A stretch of 64,000 nucleotides of DNA from Bradyrhizobium sp. CB3481 (GCF_029714305.1 NZ_CP121647.1:7584501-7648500), one strand, 5' to 3'. Shown: positions 44,720-54,443, counted from the stretch's first letter. Notes: generated from the letters alone by a model not told the origin. A program made the numbers and translations.

Positions 44720-45625
44720 TTAGATCACGATATGGTCGAAATCCAAGGCAATCCGGCTGTTTGGAAACGTCTTCTTTGCCTCCGCCAATAAGTCCTTATC
44801 GGTATAGCGGCCGGAAATGTGTGTTAGGACGAGTTGCTTCACGTCGCATATCGCCGCAAGCGCGGCCGCTTCACCTGCGGTGAGATGTCCATAGTTGCGC
44901 GCAATCGCCGCGTCGCGGTCCAGAAACGTGCCCTCGATTACCAGCACATCCGCGCCGCGAACCGGTTCGGCCAAACCCTCGGTGGTTTCGGCATCGCCCA
45001 CGACGACGAGCTTCTTGCGCCGCTCCGCCGGACCGAGAACGCTTTCGGGATCAATCGTCCTACCGTCCGCGAGTGTCGCCGGTCGTCCTTCTGCCAGCTC
45101 CTTACGCACAGGGCCATCGGGCACGCCGAGGGCAGCGAGGCGGTCTGGCCGAAGGTGACGGCGAGCCCGACTTTCAAATGAGAAGCCGAAGCTGTCGGTA
45201 TCGCGGTGGCGAACCGGGAAGCAGCCAATTGTGAACACGCCGCCGTCAATGACCTGACCTGCCGTCAGCGGAACGAGTTCGAGTGGAATGGGCGCCCTTC
45301 CCTCGCCCCAGAGGCCGGCGAGCATCCCGATGACGACGTCGAGTGTGGCCGGGCTTGCGTGTATCGTCATGACATCAGCGCTCTGTCGCAGCCGCAGGGT
45401 CGAAAAGAGACCGGGAATGCCGAGCACGTGGTCGAGATGGCCGTGGGTCAACAAAAGCCTATCTAGCCTTCGAAAGCCCGCGCCGCTGCGCAGCAGTTGG
45501 CGCTGCGTCCCCTCTCCGCAATCCACCAGAATACGGTGACTTCCGACCTCGACGAGGAGACCGGGATGATTCCGCTCGGCCGACGGAACGCTTGCCGACG
45601 TCCCTAGGAATGTGACCGCGAACAT
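44720..45625 (-). CDS. rnz: Ribonuclease Z / metallo-beta-lactamase-fold hydrolase
   Basis: The 301-residue protein begins with TFLGTSASVPSAERNHPGLL, the RNase Z opening, and has the zinc motif His61-x-His63-x-Asp65-His66 (LTHGHLDHVLG) plus downstream His residues (GHLTAGEAA, LTHISGRY). RNase Z removes the tRNA 3' trailer, but related proteins act as phosphodiesterases, so the target here is unproven. The ATG at 45625 matches the domain start; a 10-residue longer frame exists. Confidence 0.87.
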   Translation of the reverse strand: MFAVTFLGTSASVPSAERNHPGLLVEVGSHRILVDCGEGTQRQLLRSGAGFRRLDRLLLTHGHLDHVLGIPGLFSTLRLRQSADVMTIHASPATLDVVIGMLAGLWGEGRAPIPLELVPLTAGQVIDGGVFTIGCFPVRHRDTDSFGFSFESRARRHLRPDRLAALGVPDGPVRKELAEGRPATLADGRTIDPESVLGPAERRKKLVVVGDAETTEGLAEPVRGADVLVIEGTFLDRDAAIARNYGHLTAGEAAALAAICDVKQLVLTHISGRYTDKDLLAEAKKTFPNSRIALDFDHIVI

Positions 45626-45701
45626 CGTAGGCCGGCTTCCCCCTCTTACCAGCACTGGTAGCCGAGAACGCCCTGGTTTTCTACGAGGACACGGAATCCA
45701 A

Positions 45702-46628
45702 TCAGGCGGACTTGCGCTGCGGCCTGGCTGCCGGCTTCTTCGCCGCCGCTTCTTTCGGCTTTTTGCCGGCGATCGGCATCAGCATTTCCTTCTGTCCGGC
45801 TGCCGCCTTGCGCGGCTTTTTCACCGGCTTCTTCGTGGCCTTCGTTTCCGCCGCGGCCCCGCCAACGCTTCTTCGCAGCGCTTCCATCAGATCGACCACG
45901 TTCTCACCGCGCGGTCGCTCCCTTGGCGTGATCGGCTTGCCGGCACGCTTCTGATTGATGAGATCGATAAGAGCGGTTTCGTACTGATCCTCGAACTTGT
46001 CAGGTTCGAACCGACCTGATTTCTGGTTCACAATATGCCTGGCCAGGTCCAGCATGTCTTTCGTAACTTTGACGTCCTGGACATCGTCGAAATACTCCTG
46101 TTCAGAGCGCACTTCGTAGGGGTATCTCAACAAGGTGCCCAGCAGCCCTTTATCCAGCGGTTCGAGCGCGATGATGTGCTCGCGATTGGTTAACACCACA
46201 CGGCCGATCGCGACCTTGTTCATCTCCCGGATGGTCTCGCGGATGACCGCGAAGGCCTCGTGACCAACCTTCCCATCCGGACGCAGATAGTAGGGACGGA
46301 TCAGGTAACGTGGATCGATCTCGGACTTCTCGACGAACTCGTCGATCTCAATGGTGCGTGTGGACTCCAGCGCGACCTCTTCGAGCTCTTCCTTCGTCAC
46401 CTCGATGAATTGGTCTTTCTCGAGCTGGTAGCCCTTGACGATGTCCTCGTTCGGCACCTCTTCACCGGTATCGGCGTCAACCTTGAGGTATTTGATGCGG
46501 TGGCCAGTCTGCCGATTAAGTTGGTTGAACGAGATTTTCTCGGACTCGGAGGTGGCTGGATACAGCGCGACCGGACAAGTGACGAGCGACAGACGCAGAA
46601 AGCCTTTCCAGTTGGCGCGGGGGGCCAT
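45702..46628 (-). CDS. ku: Non-homologous end joining protein Ku
   Basis: The 308-residue protein matches bacterial Ku from the first residues (ANWKGFLRLSLVTCPVALYPA) through the beta-barrel bridge region (YYLRPDGKVGHEAFAVIRETI). It ends with a Lys/Ala-rich low-complexity tail (about 245-308) that probably binds DNA. Ku homodimers thread onto double-strand ends and recruit ligase LigD, which is not in the window. It is divergent from the SOS-box cassette and may share the intergenic control region. Confidence 0.93.
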   Translation of the reverse strand: MAPRANWKGFLRLSLVTCPVALYPATSESEKISFNQLNRQTGHRIKYLKVDADTGEEVPNEDIVKGYQLEKDQFIEVTKEELEEVALESTRTIEIDEFVEKSEIDPRYLIRPYYLRPDGKVGHEAFAVIRETIREMNKVAIGRVVLTNREHIIALEPLDKGLLGTLLRYPYEVRSEQEYFDDVQDVKVTKDMLDLARHIVNQKSGRFEPDKFEDQYETALIDLINQKRAGKPITPRERPRGENVVDLMEALRRSVGGAAAETKATKKPVKKPRKAAAGQKEMLMPIAGKKPKEAAAKKPAARPQRKSA

Positions 46629-46781
46629 GTACGCAGAACTCCGTTTTCAGTGCAGCTCGGATTCAAGACGATCGAAAGGGGCTGGTTCCGACACGCCGTC
46701 CTGTTTTGAGATGGCCAACTTGGACAGAGCGGATCGCAACCAAATATCCGTCCTGCCCTCTGTTGGTCGGACTCGACATTT

Positions 46782-46796
46782 GTTCTTGATATGTTC
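46782..46796 (+). promoter_or_regulatory. LexA (SOS) box of alphaproteobacterial type
   Basis: GTTC, seven bases, GTTC: a perfect match to the direct-repeat LexA site of alphaproteobacteria (GTTC-N7-GTTC), ending ten bases before the ATG at 46807. It would overlap the -10 region of a promoter with a -35 at TTGGTC (46763-46768), so LexA binding should block transcription. Genes downstream (an SRAP protein and DNA polymerase IV) support an SOS role. It is also about 155 bases upstream of ku on the other strand. Confidence 0.75.
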
Positions 46797-46806
46797 TAAT
46801 CGTGCC

Positions 46807-47202
46807 ATGAGTGATCGACCCGCGAGTTGGCGGATGCCTACCCCGAAACAAATGGAAAAGCTGGCCGCTTCGATTGAAGGTAAGGGGCGCCCTCTTGGAC
46901 CCCAAGACGAGATGCCGGACGAATATTGGCATGCCGTCCTGAACGATGCCCAATTCGAAACGAGATCTTCGGAACGATCAAGCGCAGGGCAGCGCCTCGC
47001 CGAAATCCCGCAGCATGTCCTGCGAGTATCCTGTCGTCGGTGCGAGCGCATTGTCGAGATCCAGAAGGCCGATGCCATCCGCCTGTACGGCCAGCAAGCC
47101 AGCTGGAGGGAGGTCGGGCAACGACTGCTAAACAACACCTGCCAGAACCGCACCGGTCGCTATGAGGAAGACGGCTGCTGGCCGGCCTTCGAGCCCGTCT
47201 GA
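46807..47202 (+). CDS. Putative zinc-ribbon protein heading an SOS-type cassette
   Basis: The 131-residue cytoplasmic protein begins right after the LexA box. Its C-terminal half has a CRRC pair followed by two more cysteines (NNTCQNRTGRYEEDGCW), a possible zinc-binding site. The N-terminal half is charged and unrecognised. It is 17 bases upstream of the next gene. Function unknown; co-regulation with damage-response genes suggests a role in DNA repair. Confidence 0.7.
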   Translation: MSDRPASWRMPTPKQMEKLAASIEGKGRPLGPQDEMPDEYWHAVLNDAQFETRSSERSSAGQRLAEIPQHVLRVSCRRCERIVEIQKADAIRLYGQQASWREVGQRLLNNTCQNRTGRYEEDGCWPAFEPV

Positions 47203-47219
47203 GCTCGGCGCCGTTCCGG

Positions 47220-47669
47220 ATGGCTCCCAAGCATCACCCCACGCCTCTGTCTGGAGGAGATCGTAAGGCCTTAAAGAAGGAGCTTGGCAAGGCGCGAGCG
47301 ATGACAGGCATTTTGGCCTCGCAATCGGACGAGCTGCGCGCCAAGGCGGACGCCCTGATACGCCAGGCCGATCGGCTCCTGGCTGAAAGCTGGAACGAGC
47401 GGATGTGGGCGGATGGAGAACCGATCGATCCCTCTCCGACCGTCGACCAGGCGATAAACGGCGGCTATCCTTGGCTTCAGATTGAGTGCTCGCGCTGCAA
47501 GGCGCCGAGCCAGATCGATCTCGCTGCCCTGCCCCATCCACCGACAACTTTCGTTCATGATCTCGCCGGCAGGCTGCGCTGCCAGAAATGCGCCAAGGCG
47601 GGCCGGCGCCCCTCGGCGACGCTGCTCCAATTAACTCAGCGGCCGCGCAACGTGGCTCCGGAGGACTGA
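47220..47669 (+). CDS. Putative zinc-ribbon protein in the SOS-type cassette
   Basis: The 149-residue protein has a helical N-terminal half ([20 protein letters not shown], then an [12 protein letters not shown] repeat-like helix). A zinc ribbon follows at about 90-130, with paired CxxC motifs (ECSRCKAP and LRCQKCAKA). Its stop lies two bases before the GTG of the SRAP gene, so they are tightly coupled. Unknown function. Confidence 0.75.
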   Translation: MAPKHHPTPLSGGDRKALKKELGKARAMTGILASQSDELRAKADALIRQADRLLAESWNERMWADGEPIDPSPTVDQAINGGYPWLQIECSRCKAPSQIDLAALPHPPTTFVHDLAGRLRCQKCAKAGRRPSATLLQLTQRPRNVAPED

Positions 47670-47671
47670 AC

Positions 47672-48400
47672 GTGTGCAATCTCTATTCGATGACCAAGAA
47701 CGTTGACGCGATCCGTCGCCTCTTCAGCGCACTCAACAGTCGCGTTGGCAACTTGGCTTCAATGCCCGGCATCTTTCCGGATTACCCGGCGCCGATCGTT
47801 CGCAACGCGCCTGACGGTCGCGAGATTGTTATGGCTCGATGGGGCATGCCGTCCTCCCAGCAGGCGCTTTTGGACGCCACCAAGAAGCGAGCCCAGAGGC
47901 TCGAGGCTAAAGGTAAGCCGGTTGATTTCAAGGAATTGCTTCGGATGGAACCGGACAGCGGCACCACCAACATCCGAAACGTCGGCAGCGCGCATTGGAA
48001 GCGGTGGCTCGGGACCGAGCACCGTTGCCTGGTCCCCTTCACGTCGTTCAGCGAGTACGACACCATCGATGGCAAGAAGGTGCCGGTATGGTTCGCTCCG
48101 GACGAAAGCCGCCCACTGCTGGCGTTCGCGGGCCTCTGGACGAACTGGACCAGCGTCCGGAAGGCCAAGGAAGGCGAGGTCACGATCGACGTTTACGCCT
48201 TCCTGACCTGCAAACCGAATGCCGAGGTGGCACGCGTCCATCCGAAGGCGATGCCGGTGATCCTGACCACGACCGAAGAGTACGATGTCTGGCTGCGCGC
48301 GCCCTGGGACGAGGCCAAGGCGTTCCAACGGCCGCTGCCGGACGGGACGCTGAAGATCGTGGCGACCGGCGAAAAGGAAGATCCTGCGCTAGCCGCCTGA
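47672..48400 (+). CDS. yedK: SOS response-associated peptidase (SRAP/YedK/HMCES-like)
   Basis: The GTG at 47672 gives a protein starting Met-Cys, as required: Cys2 forms the covalent link to abasic sites. Other catalytic residues can be placed as Asn100 (TTNIRN), Glu128 (FSEYD) and His190 ([12 protein letters not shown]). The 242-residue length is normal. SRAP proteins protect abasic sites in single-stranded DNA. GGAGGAC before the GTG acts as the ribosome site. The longer open frame starting at 47588 is not used, because Cys2 must be the N-terminus after Met removal. Confidence 0.9.
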   Translation: MCNLYSMTKNVDAIRRLFSALNSRVGNLASMPGIFPDYPAPIVRNAPDGREIVMARWGMPSSQQALLDATKKRAQRLEAKGKPVDFKELLRMEPDSGTTNIRNVGSAHWKRWLGTEHRCLVPFTSFSEYDTIDGKKVPVWFAPDESRPLLAFAGLWTNWTSVRKAKEGEVTIDVYAFLTCKPNAEVARVHPKAMPVILTTTEEYDVWLRAPWDEAKAFQRPLPDGTLKIVATGEKEDPALAA

Positions 48401-48523
48401 CATCCACAGACGGACGGAACACGTGGAAAAGCGATAGGCTATGCAATTCGGAATCCCTGACCTGTGTTAGCAGCCCGGAACGGACGGCGAGGCGTGAGAT
48501 TCGCCCGGTAGGAGCGATTTCGA

Positions 48524-48790
48524 ATGCTGATGACGAAGGAGAGGCAACCAGCGATCCGGACGCTCCGCGGCTGGGCAATTTCGGTGCTCAGCGAGGCCGG
48601 CGCTATCAGTGAATGCGAGGAGCACGGGTGGATACAGGACCGCGCCGATCCGCATGCCCGCGACCGCGCGTTCCAGATCGCTCGGACGGATCCGCCGGCC
48701 GGCGTTTCATCTCAAGCGGCTGCCGTCGCGATCGCCGAGGTACTGGACTCGATCGGCGACACCTGCCCTGAATGCCCCTCCGCGGATTGA
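48524..48790 (+). CDS. Small protein of unknown function in the SOS-type cassette
   Basis: An 88-residue cytoplasmic protein with two Cys/His-containing motifs (SECEEHGW at about 29-36 and DTCPECP near the C-terminus). It lies 123 bases after the SRAP gene and 48 bases before dinB on the same strand. An alternative start (ATGACGAAG at 48530) is possible. Function unknown. Confidence 0.65.
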   Translation: MLMTKERQPAIRTLRGWAISVLSEAGAISECEEHGWIQDRADPHARDRAFQIARTDPPAGVSSQAAAVAIAEVLDSIGDTCPECPSAD

Positions 48791-48838
48791 CACTCACTTG
48801 GCCGCGACTTGGCTTGCGGCCCCCTGTACAATCCGCCC

Positions 48839-49942
48839 ATGGTCCCTCCCGATCCGGAACACAGCGTTTCGACCGCGCCTCACCGCAAGATCATCCACAT
48901 CGACATGGATGCCTTCTACGCGTCGGTCGAACAGCGCGATAATCCGGACCTGCGCGGCAAGCCGGTGGCAGTGGGCGGCTCGGCCGAGCGCGGCGTCGTC
49001 GCCGCCGCGAGCTACGAAGCCCGCCAATATGGCGTTCGCTCCGCCATGCCGTCGGTCACCGCGAAACGGCAATGTCCAGACCTGATCTTCGTCAAGCCAC
49101 GCTTCGAAGTTTACAAGGCGGTCAGCCGGCAGATTCGCGAGATCTTCGCCGAGCACACGCCCATTATCGAGCCGCTTTCGCTCGACGAGGCCTACCTCGA
49201 CGTCACCGAGAACCTGCAAGGCATCCTGCTGGCCAGAGACATCGCGTTAAAGATCCGAGAGAAGATCAAGGCTGAAACAGGCCTGAACGCCTCGGCGGGC
49301 ATCTCTTACAACAAGTTCCTGGCGAAGCTCGCCTCCGATCACCGCAAACCCAACGGGCAGTACGTCATCTCGCCGGAGATGGGACCGGCCTTCGTCGAGA
49401 AGCTGCCGGTCGGGAAGTTTCACGGCATCGGGCCGGCAACCGCCGCCAAATTCAACGCCTTCGGAATTTGGACCGGCCTCGACATTCGCAACCAGTCCCT
49501 CGCCTTCCTGCAGGAGAACTTCGGCAAGTCCGGTACCTATTACTATTGGATTTCGCGCGGCATCGACGAGCGCCCTGTGCGGGCCAATCGTATCCGCAAA
49601 TCGGTCGGTGCCGAGAACACGTTTTCTGCCGATCTCAGAGAATTCGACGCGATGGTGGCGGAGCTCCAACCTTTGATCGACAAAGTCTGGCGACATTGCG
49701 AGTCGCCGCGCGCCCGGGGGCGAACGGTGACACTTAAAGTGAAGTTCGCCGATTTTGAGATCATCACGCGCAGCCGATCGGTCTCTGCGGTCGTCGCGAA
49801 CCGCGACGATCTCGCGCGTCTAGCGATCGGCCTACTCGAAGACGCCATGCCCCTTTCAAAAGCGGTGCGCCTCCTGGGAGTGTCGCTGTCTTCCCTGCAA
49901 GGCGAGGACGACACGGAGCCGCAACTGGATTTCGGGATTTGA
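48839..49942 (+). CDS. dinB: DNA polymerase IV (Y-family translesion polymerase)
   Basis: The 367-residue protein has the Y-family palm motifs (IIHIDMDAFYASVEQRDNPDL, catalytic Asp22 and the later LSLDEAYLDV pair), a helix-hairpin-helix thumb and the little finger domain (ENTFSADL onward). It copies past damaged bases with low fidelity. From the ATG at 48839 the protein starts near the first motif, and an in-frame start at 48809 adds ten unlikely residues. It is the last gene of the SOS-type cassette. Confidence 0.93.
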   Translation: MVPPDPEHSVSTAPHRKIIHIDMDAFYASVEQRDNPDLRGKPVAVGGSAERGVVAAASYEARQYGVRSAMPSVTAKRQCPDLIFVKPRFEVYKAVSRQIREIFAEHTPIIEPLSLDEAYLDVTENLQGILLARDIALKIREKIKAETGLNASAGISYNKFLAKLASDHRKPNGQYVISPEMGPAFVEKLPVGKFHGIGPATAAKFNAFGIWTGLDIRNQSLAFLQENFGKSGTYYYWISRGIDERPVRANRIRKSVGAENTFSADLREFDAMVAELQPLIDKVWRHCESPRARGRTVTLKVKFADFEIITRSRSVSAVVANRDDLARLAIGLLEDAMPLSKAVRLLGVSLSSLQGEDDTEPQLDFGI

Positions 49943-50236
49943 ACTGCAAAGCAGCGCGGAAACATTCATCTAGTTTACCGCGATGGCCATCGGTCAACTG
50001 GAGTGGTTAATCTCAAAATAGCCCCCTCTGCTTTCGTTGAATCTTGGTTCCAACTGTCGGAACTGCACGCCAGAGACGCCCGGATGTCGGCTCTTTCTGC
50101 GTGAGTATGGTCGTTCCGACGGCGGGCACGTCTGTCTCTAAAGCTACGTCGATAAGCTCTCGGAGACAAACGGACAGCCGACGCGTTAGCATCGCGGACC
50201 TCCTCGGTGTTTTGATAGCTTGCAAGCGGAGAGACT

Positions 50237-51343
50237 ATGCGGGTTGTGATTTGCGGCGGCGGCGTAGTGGGCGCCTGCACAGCCTATTTCCTCAGCCGAC
50301 GCGGCGCCCAGGTGATCGTGGTTGAGAGCACTGAGGTTGCCGCCGCAGCATCTGGAAAGGCCGGCGGATTTCTGGCACTCGACTGGTGTGCCGGCACGCC
50401 TTTAGACGCGCTGGCCAGACGCAGCTTCGAGCTGCACGCTACGTTGCCGCGGGAGGTCGCCGACGATTGGGGCTATCGTCCCATGACCGCTTACAGCGGC
50501 TTCGTCGCTTCCGAAGGCGACCCGCGTCGCCAGAAACCTTCGGAGCTCGATTGGCTCTCCAACGGCGTTGTTATTGCATCGCGGTTGAGCACCCCTGAGA
50601 CGACGGCAATTGTTCATCCGCGCATGTTCACCTCCGCCATGATGCGCGCCGCCCAAGCCCGCGGCGCCGAACTGCGCCGCGGGCGCGCTACCGGCGTGGT
50701 GAGGCACACCCATGCCACCACTGTGCGGGGCGTCGAAGTTGACGGCGACGTCATTGAGGCAGACGCCATCGTCATTGCCATGGGACCGTGGTCATTGCTG
50801 GCGGCGGAATGGATGAGCTTGCCGGCCGTGTTCGGGCAACGTAGTCCGAGTCTTGTCTACGACACCGGCGCAGACGTTCCCCCGCACGCACTATTTCTGG
50901 ACTATCACGACGAGAGCGGCGGCACGGTGAGCGTTGAGGTGTTTCCGCGCGCAGACGGCAGCACCCACATTACGGCTCTGTCTGACGTCGTCCCGCTGCC
51001 GATCGACCCCGCCGCGGTGAAGCCGGATTCAGAGGCGATCGGTCGCCTGCAGGCCATCGCCGAGCGCTTGTCGCCAGTCTTTCGGCCAGAAAGGATCCTC
51101 GCGCGACAAGCCTGTTTCCGTCCGGTCACGCAGGATGGCCTGGCGCTAATAGGCAAAGTCCCACGCACAGAGGGGCTTTATGTTGCGACCGGACACAATG
51201 TCTGGGGTATCCTAAACTCACCGGCGACAGGAGAAGCAATTGCCGAATTGATCGTTAACGGCGCAGCAGAAAGCGTCGACTTGGCGCCGTTCGACCCGAT
51301 AAGACTGCCTGCGCTCGAACCTTCGCTGCTGCGTACGAGTTGA
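50237..51343 (+). CDS. FAD-dependent oxidoreductase (DAO family)
   Basis: The 368-residue protein begins with the dinucleotide-binding motif (RVVICGGGVVGACTAYFLSRRGA, then V-I-V-V-E-S) and ends with the FAD contact Y-V-A-T-G-H-N-V-W-G-I-L-N-S-P. This is the D-amino-acid oxidase/glycine oxidase fold. AAGCGGAGAG precedes the ATG. A GTTCC/GGAAC hairpin lies at 50048-50064 upstream. The substrate is unknown, and no clear link to the repair genes is seen. Confidence 0.85.
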   Translation: MRVVICGGGVVGACTAYFLSRRGAQVIVVESTEVAAAASGKAGGFLALDWCAGTPLDALARRSFELHATLPREVADDWGYRPMTAYSGFVASEGDPRRQKPSELDWLSNGVVIASRLSTPETTAIVHPRMFTSAMMRAAQARGAELRRGRATGVVRHTHATTVRGVEVDGDVIEADAIVIAMGPWSLLAAEWMSLPAVFGQRSPSLVYDTGADVPPHALFLDYHDESGGTVSVEVFPRADGSTHITALSDVVPLPIDPAAVKPDSEAIGRLQAIAERLSPVFRPERILARQACFRPVTQDGLALIGKVPRTEGLYVATGHNVWGILNSPATGEAIAELIVNGAAESVDLAPFDPIRLPALEPSLLRTS

Positions 51344-51475
51344 ATTTCGGTAGGCGCGCCTGATTCGAAGGCGCCGAGGTGACGCCCAAGGCTTTCCGCC
51401 AGAAGTCAACCTGTGGCAATCTCACGGCTGGGCGCCGTTTCCTCTGAATAGTTACTGAGCCACGCGTCACTGCTG

Positions 51476-51772
51476 ATGTCGGGCCTGGTCATCGACGGGC
51501 ACGCATTGCGCGATCTCGGACTCGCAGATCAAGACGGCCACTTTCATTTCACGGCGTCGCAGATCGCGGCGATCCTGGAGAGGCTACCGCGCCGTTTCGT
51601 CTTCAAGGACTCTTCGTCGGGCTGGCAAGGATCAGCAGCCGAGCGTTACCTTGGCCGCAGCGCTCAGCGCGTCGTCAGGGAGGATCTCGCGTTTACCGGC
51701 CAGCTACCAGACACCGTGCCGACGTCTGGAGGGCTTGCCTTTGCCTCCGAATCCCTGAATTACCCAGCTTAG
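51476..51772 (+). CDS. Small protein of unknown function
   Basis: A 98-residue frame ends 10 bases before the AddB-like gene, with codon use like its neighbours. It has no signal peptide, cysteine or known motif; F-T-A-S-Q-I-A-A-I-L-E-R-L-P-R-R looks like a helix. There is no clear ribosome site, so the gene is only probable. Confidence 0.4.
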   Translation: MSGLVIDGHALRDLGLADQDGHFHFTASQIAAILERLPRRFVFKDSSSGWQGSAAERYLGRSAQRVVREDLAFTGQLPDTVPTSGGLAFASESLNYPA

Positions 51773-51782
51773 AGGTAGTGCC

Positions 51783-54443
51783 ATGGCCGGAAAGAGCGCG
51801 CTGCAGGTACGAACCGTCATCGTGGAGGGCTCACTAGCCTCCCAGATGCGCCGCGCTGCTGCCGCGCGCGCGAACGAATGCGGGCTTCGAATTCTGGGCC
51901 TGCCGCAGCTCGCGGCAAGGCTTGCCGGCGCCTTCACCACGCCTGTGACGCCTGAGGTGTTGGACCCGGCAATCCGGCTCGCCCTGGACGAAGCCGGCTT
52001 CGTCGAGATCGAGCCCGTGCGCCGGCTTCCGGGAACGGCTCGGGCGTTCGCACGCTCTCTGCGCAGGCTTTGGGATGCCGATATCGATCTTGGAAGGATG
52101 GACGACAGCAACCGGATCCGCGAACTGAGGCTGGTCGAGGAGCGAGTCAAACGGCTGATGCCGAAGGCGGTGCTGACCACCCGAGATCTGCGGGACGCGG
52201 CGCTACAACGGATCCAGTACGCACCGAAGCTCGTAGGCGCCGTGCAGCTCGAGAGGATTTCCGTGGTTCAACCGGTCTGGCGCCCCCTGATTGAAGCTCT
52301 CGAGAAGGTCGTCGAGGTCGAATGGCTCGCGCCCCGCGGGGCCGAAACCGAATGGTTTTCCGGAACGGTCATCGCCCTGGCGACGCCGTCCCGCCCGGCG
52401 GAGCCGACGGCGGTCTCTTGCGCCGATCCTCGCCATGAGGTGGTCGAGACCTTGCGCTGGGCACGGCGCCTGATCGCATCCGGCGCCGCGAAGCCCCATG
52501 AAATCGCCATCGCAGCCCCGAGCACCGCTCCATGGGATGATCACTGGCTTGCGTTGGCCCCCGACGCGGATCTGCGGGTGCACTTTGCGCATGGCGTTCC
52601 GGCTCTCGCGACTGTCGAGGGCCAGCGCTGTGCTGCCCTCGCCGATCTGCTGCTGCGCGGGTTGAGCCAGAAGCGGGTGCGGCGACTCGTCTCGCTCAGC
52701 CGCGGTCAAGGTCTCGGACTGGACCAACTCCCGCATGGTTGGCTCGCTGCACTGCCTCGAGGCGCCGCCCTGTCCACCATGCGCGATTGGGAGCACGCAA
52801 TTGCCGCCGCGATCATCAAGGACAGCTCGCTCGATCGAGCACGCACCGTCCTGCCGCTGCTCGGTACCCTGGCGAGAGGCCCTTCAGCTTCCGGGGAGGC
52901 GGCCGGCCTGTTCCTGCGCGGGCGCTCGCTTCAGATTTGGGAGGCCGCGACCCGGTCAGCGCCGCCCGATGCGCTCGAGCTATCCCTGAGAAATGTCCGG
53001 CTTCCGGCGGAGACCGATGCCGCAGACTCGATCGTCTGGTGCACCGCCCGAGATCTCGCAGCTGCACCCCGACCGCACGTCCGGCTGTTAGGTCTCACCA
53101 ACAGGAGTTGGCCTAGAAACGCTGGCGATGACCCCATTTTGCCAAGCCACGTGCTTTCCCCGGACGAATTCGATTTCGATCCCGTAGGCCGAGCCGACCG
53201 CAGGCATTTTAGGATCATACTCGAAGGCGCCTCGGGCAGCGTCGTGTTGTCGCGCTCCCGTCGGAGCGGCCAGGGTAGCCGCTTAGGCCGAAGCCCGCTC
53301 CTGCAAGACCGCCCCGAGACGGCCCTTTCTCGCGCTCGCATTCCCGAACACGCGTTCAGCGCGGCGGATAGATTGATGGCCCGCCCCGCCGAAGCGGCGG
53401 GCGTGGCCAGGATCCGATCGGCCACTCACTGTTGGCGCAACTGGCACGGCGAACATCTTACGCCGCATGACGCGCAATTCGGTGCGGATCACCCCGTCGT
53501 GGTGGCGTCGATCGAGCGTGTGCAATCGGCGACTTCGTTGCGCCGGCTCCTGCAGGACCCATTGAGCTTCGTTTGGCGGTATGCACTCGGGTGGGATGCG
53601 CCGGAGGAACGAGAACAGCCGCTTTCCATTTCTGCGCTGGACTTCGGGAAGCTGGTTCACGAGCTTTTGCGCCGCGCAGTGGATACGCTTGAGCCCTATC
53701 CAGGTTATGCGAAGGCCTCGGACGGGGAAATAGAAGGCGCTCTCTCATATGCAGTCCAGATCGTTCGTGAGGCTTGGCCCCTCGAACGTCCGGTGCCTCC
53801 AAAACTTCTCTGGCGCAACACCGTCGATTACGCCGCCTCCTTGGCGCTGGTGGGACTATTGCGCAAGGAGATTTCGGAGCCAGGAACGCGCAGCTGGACC
53901 GAGGTGCCGTTTGGACAGCCTGCTGGGTTTGTTGCCGGACGTGAATTGCCTTGGGATCCTACGAAACCGGTCGTTGTTCCCAACACGCTCGTGCGATTGC
54001 GCGGCACGATCGATCGCTTGGACCTGCGACACGATCGCTCTGCGGCACGTGTAACGGATTACAAGACGGGCACACCGCCAAAGAACGTCGGGCGGATCAT
54101 CATCGGTGGGGGCGCCGAATTGCAGCGTGTTCTCTATGCCCACGCCTGCCGCGAGTTGCTGGAAGGCGACCCGCAGATCGTCGCAAGGCTGCTGTACCTC
54201 GCCGGAGAACCCATGACCGCGAGGCTTCACGACCTGGATGGTGCTATCGATCAGATCAGCGCATTCATCAACGAAGCGACCGCCCTGCTCAGGAGAGGCG
54301 CCACAGTCCCCGGTCGTCTCGCATTCGAGCGCTCGAACGATCTGCGCTTGGCGCTGCCGGCCTCGCCAGGATACCAGCGACGTAAGCGTGTCGCGTACAG
54401 CGAAATAGAGGCAGGCATTTCACGGTTTTGGAGCGCGCCATGA
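51783..54443 (+). CDS. AddB-like inactivated helicase/PD-(D/E)XK nuclease
   Basis: The 886-residue protein has a UvrD-like body with degenerate helicase motifs and a C-terminal nuclease (about 610-800: DFGKLVHELLRRAVD, then the catalytic D-R-L-D...T-D-Y-K-T-G). The layout matches AddB. The four cysteines that hold the Fe-S cluster in classical AddB are not present: the last cysteine (HACREL) is about 90 residues from the C-terminus. It overlaps the AddA-like gene by ATGA. The pair should process DNA ends. It is shorter than typical chromosomal AddB, so it may be a second, accessory complex. Confidence 0.83.
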   Translation: MAGKSALQVRTVIVEGSLASQMRRAAAARANECGLRILGLPQLAARLAGAFTTPVTPEVLDPAIRLALDEAGFVEIEPVRRLPGTARAFARSLRRLWDADIDLGRMDDSNRIRELRLVEERVKRLMPKAVLTTRDLRDAALQRIQYAPKLVGAVQLERISVVQPVWRPLIEALEKVVEVEWLAPRGAETEWFSGTVIALATPSRPAEPTAVSCADPRHEVVETLRWARRLIASGAAKPHEIAIAAPSTAPWDDHWLALAPDADLRVHFAHGVPALATVEGQRCAALADLLLRGLSQKRVRRLVSLSRGQGLGLDQLPHGWLAALPRGAALSTMRDWEHAIAAAIIKDSSLDRARTVLPLLGTLARGPSASGEAAGLFLRGRSLQIWEAATRSAPPDALELSLRNVRLPAETDAADSIVWCTARDLAAAPRPHVRLLGLTNRSWPRNAGDDPILPSHVLSPDEFDFDPVGRADRRHFRIILEGASGSVVLSRSRRSGQGSRLGRSPLLQDRPETALSRARIPEHAFSAADRLMARPAEAAGVARIRSATHCWRNWHGEHLTPHDAQFGADHPVVVASIERVQSATSLRRLLQDPLSFVWRYALGWDAPEEREQPLSISALDFGKLVHELLRRAVDTLEPYPGYAKASDGEIEGALSYAVQIVREAWPLERPVPPKLLWRNTVDYAASLALVGLLRKEISEPGTRSWTEVPFGQPAGFVAGRELPWDPTKPVVVPNTLVRLRGTIDRLDLRHDRSAARVTDYKTGTPPKNVGRIIIGGGAELQRVLYAHACRELLEGDPQIVARLLYLAGEPMTARLHDLDGAIDQISAFINEATALLRRGATVPGRLAFERSNDLRLALPASPGYQRRKRVAYSEIEAGISRFWSAP

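Noticed and set aside
45990..46030. GGTTCGAACC-like sequence inside ku considered as a second att copy.
   Set aside because: Only the short T-loop-like core matches; the rest of the 45-nt tRNA fragment is not there.
50048..50064. GTTCC-N7-GGAAC considered as a LexA box upstream of the FAD oxidoreductase.
   Set aside because: It is an inverted, not direct, repeat, so it does not fit the alphaproteobacterial GTTC-N7-GTTC site.
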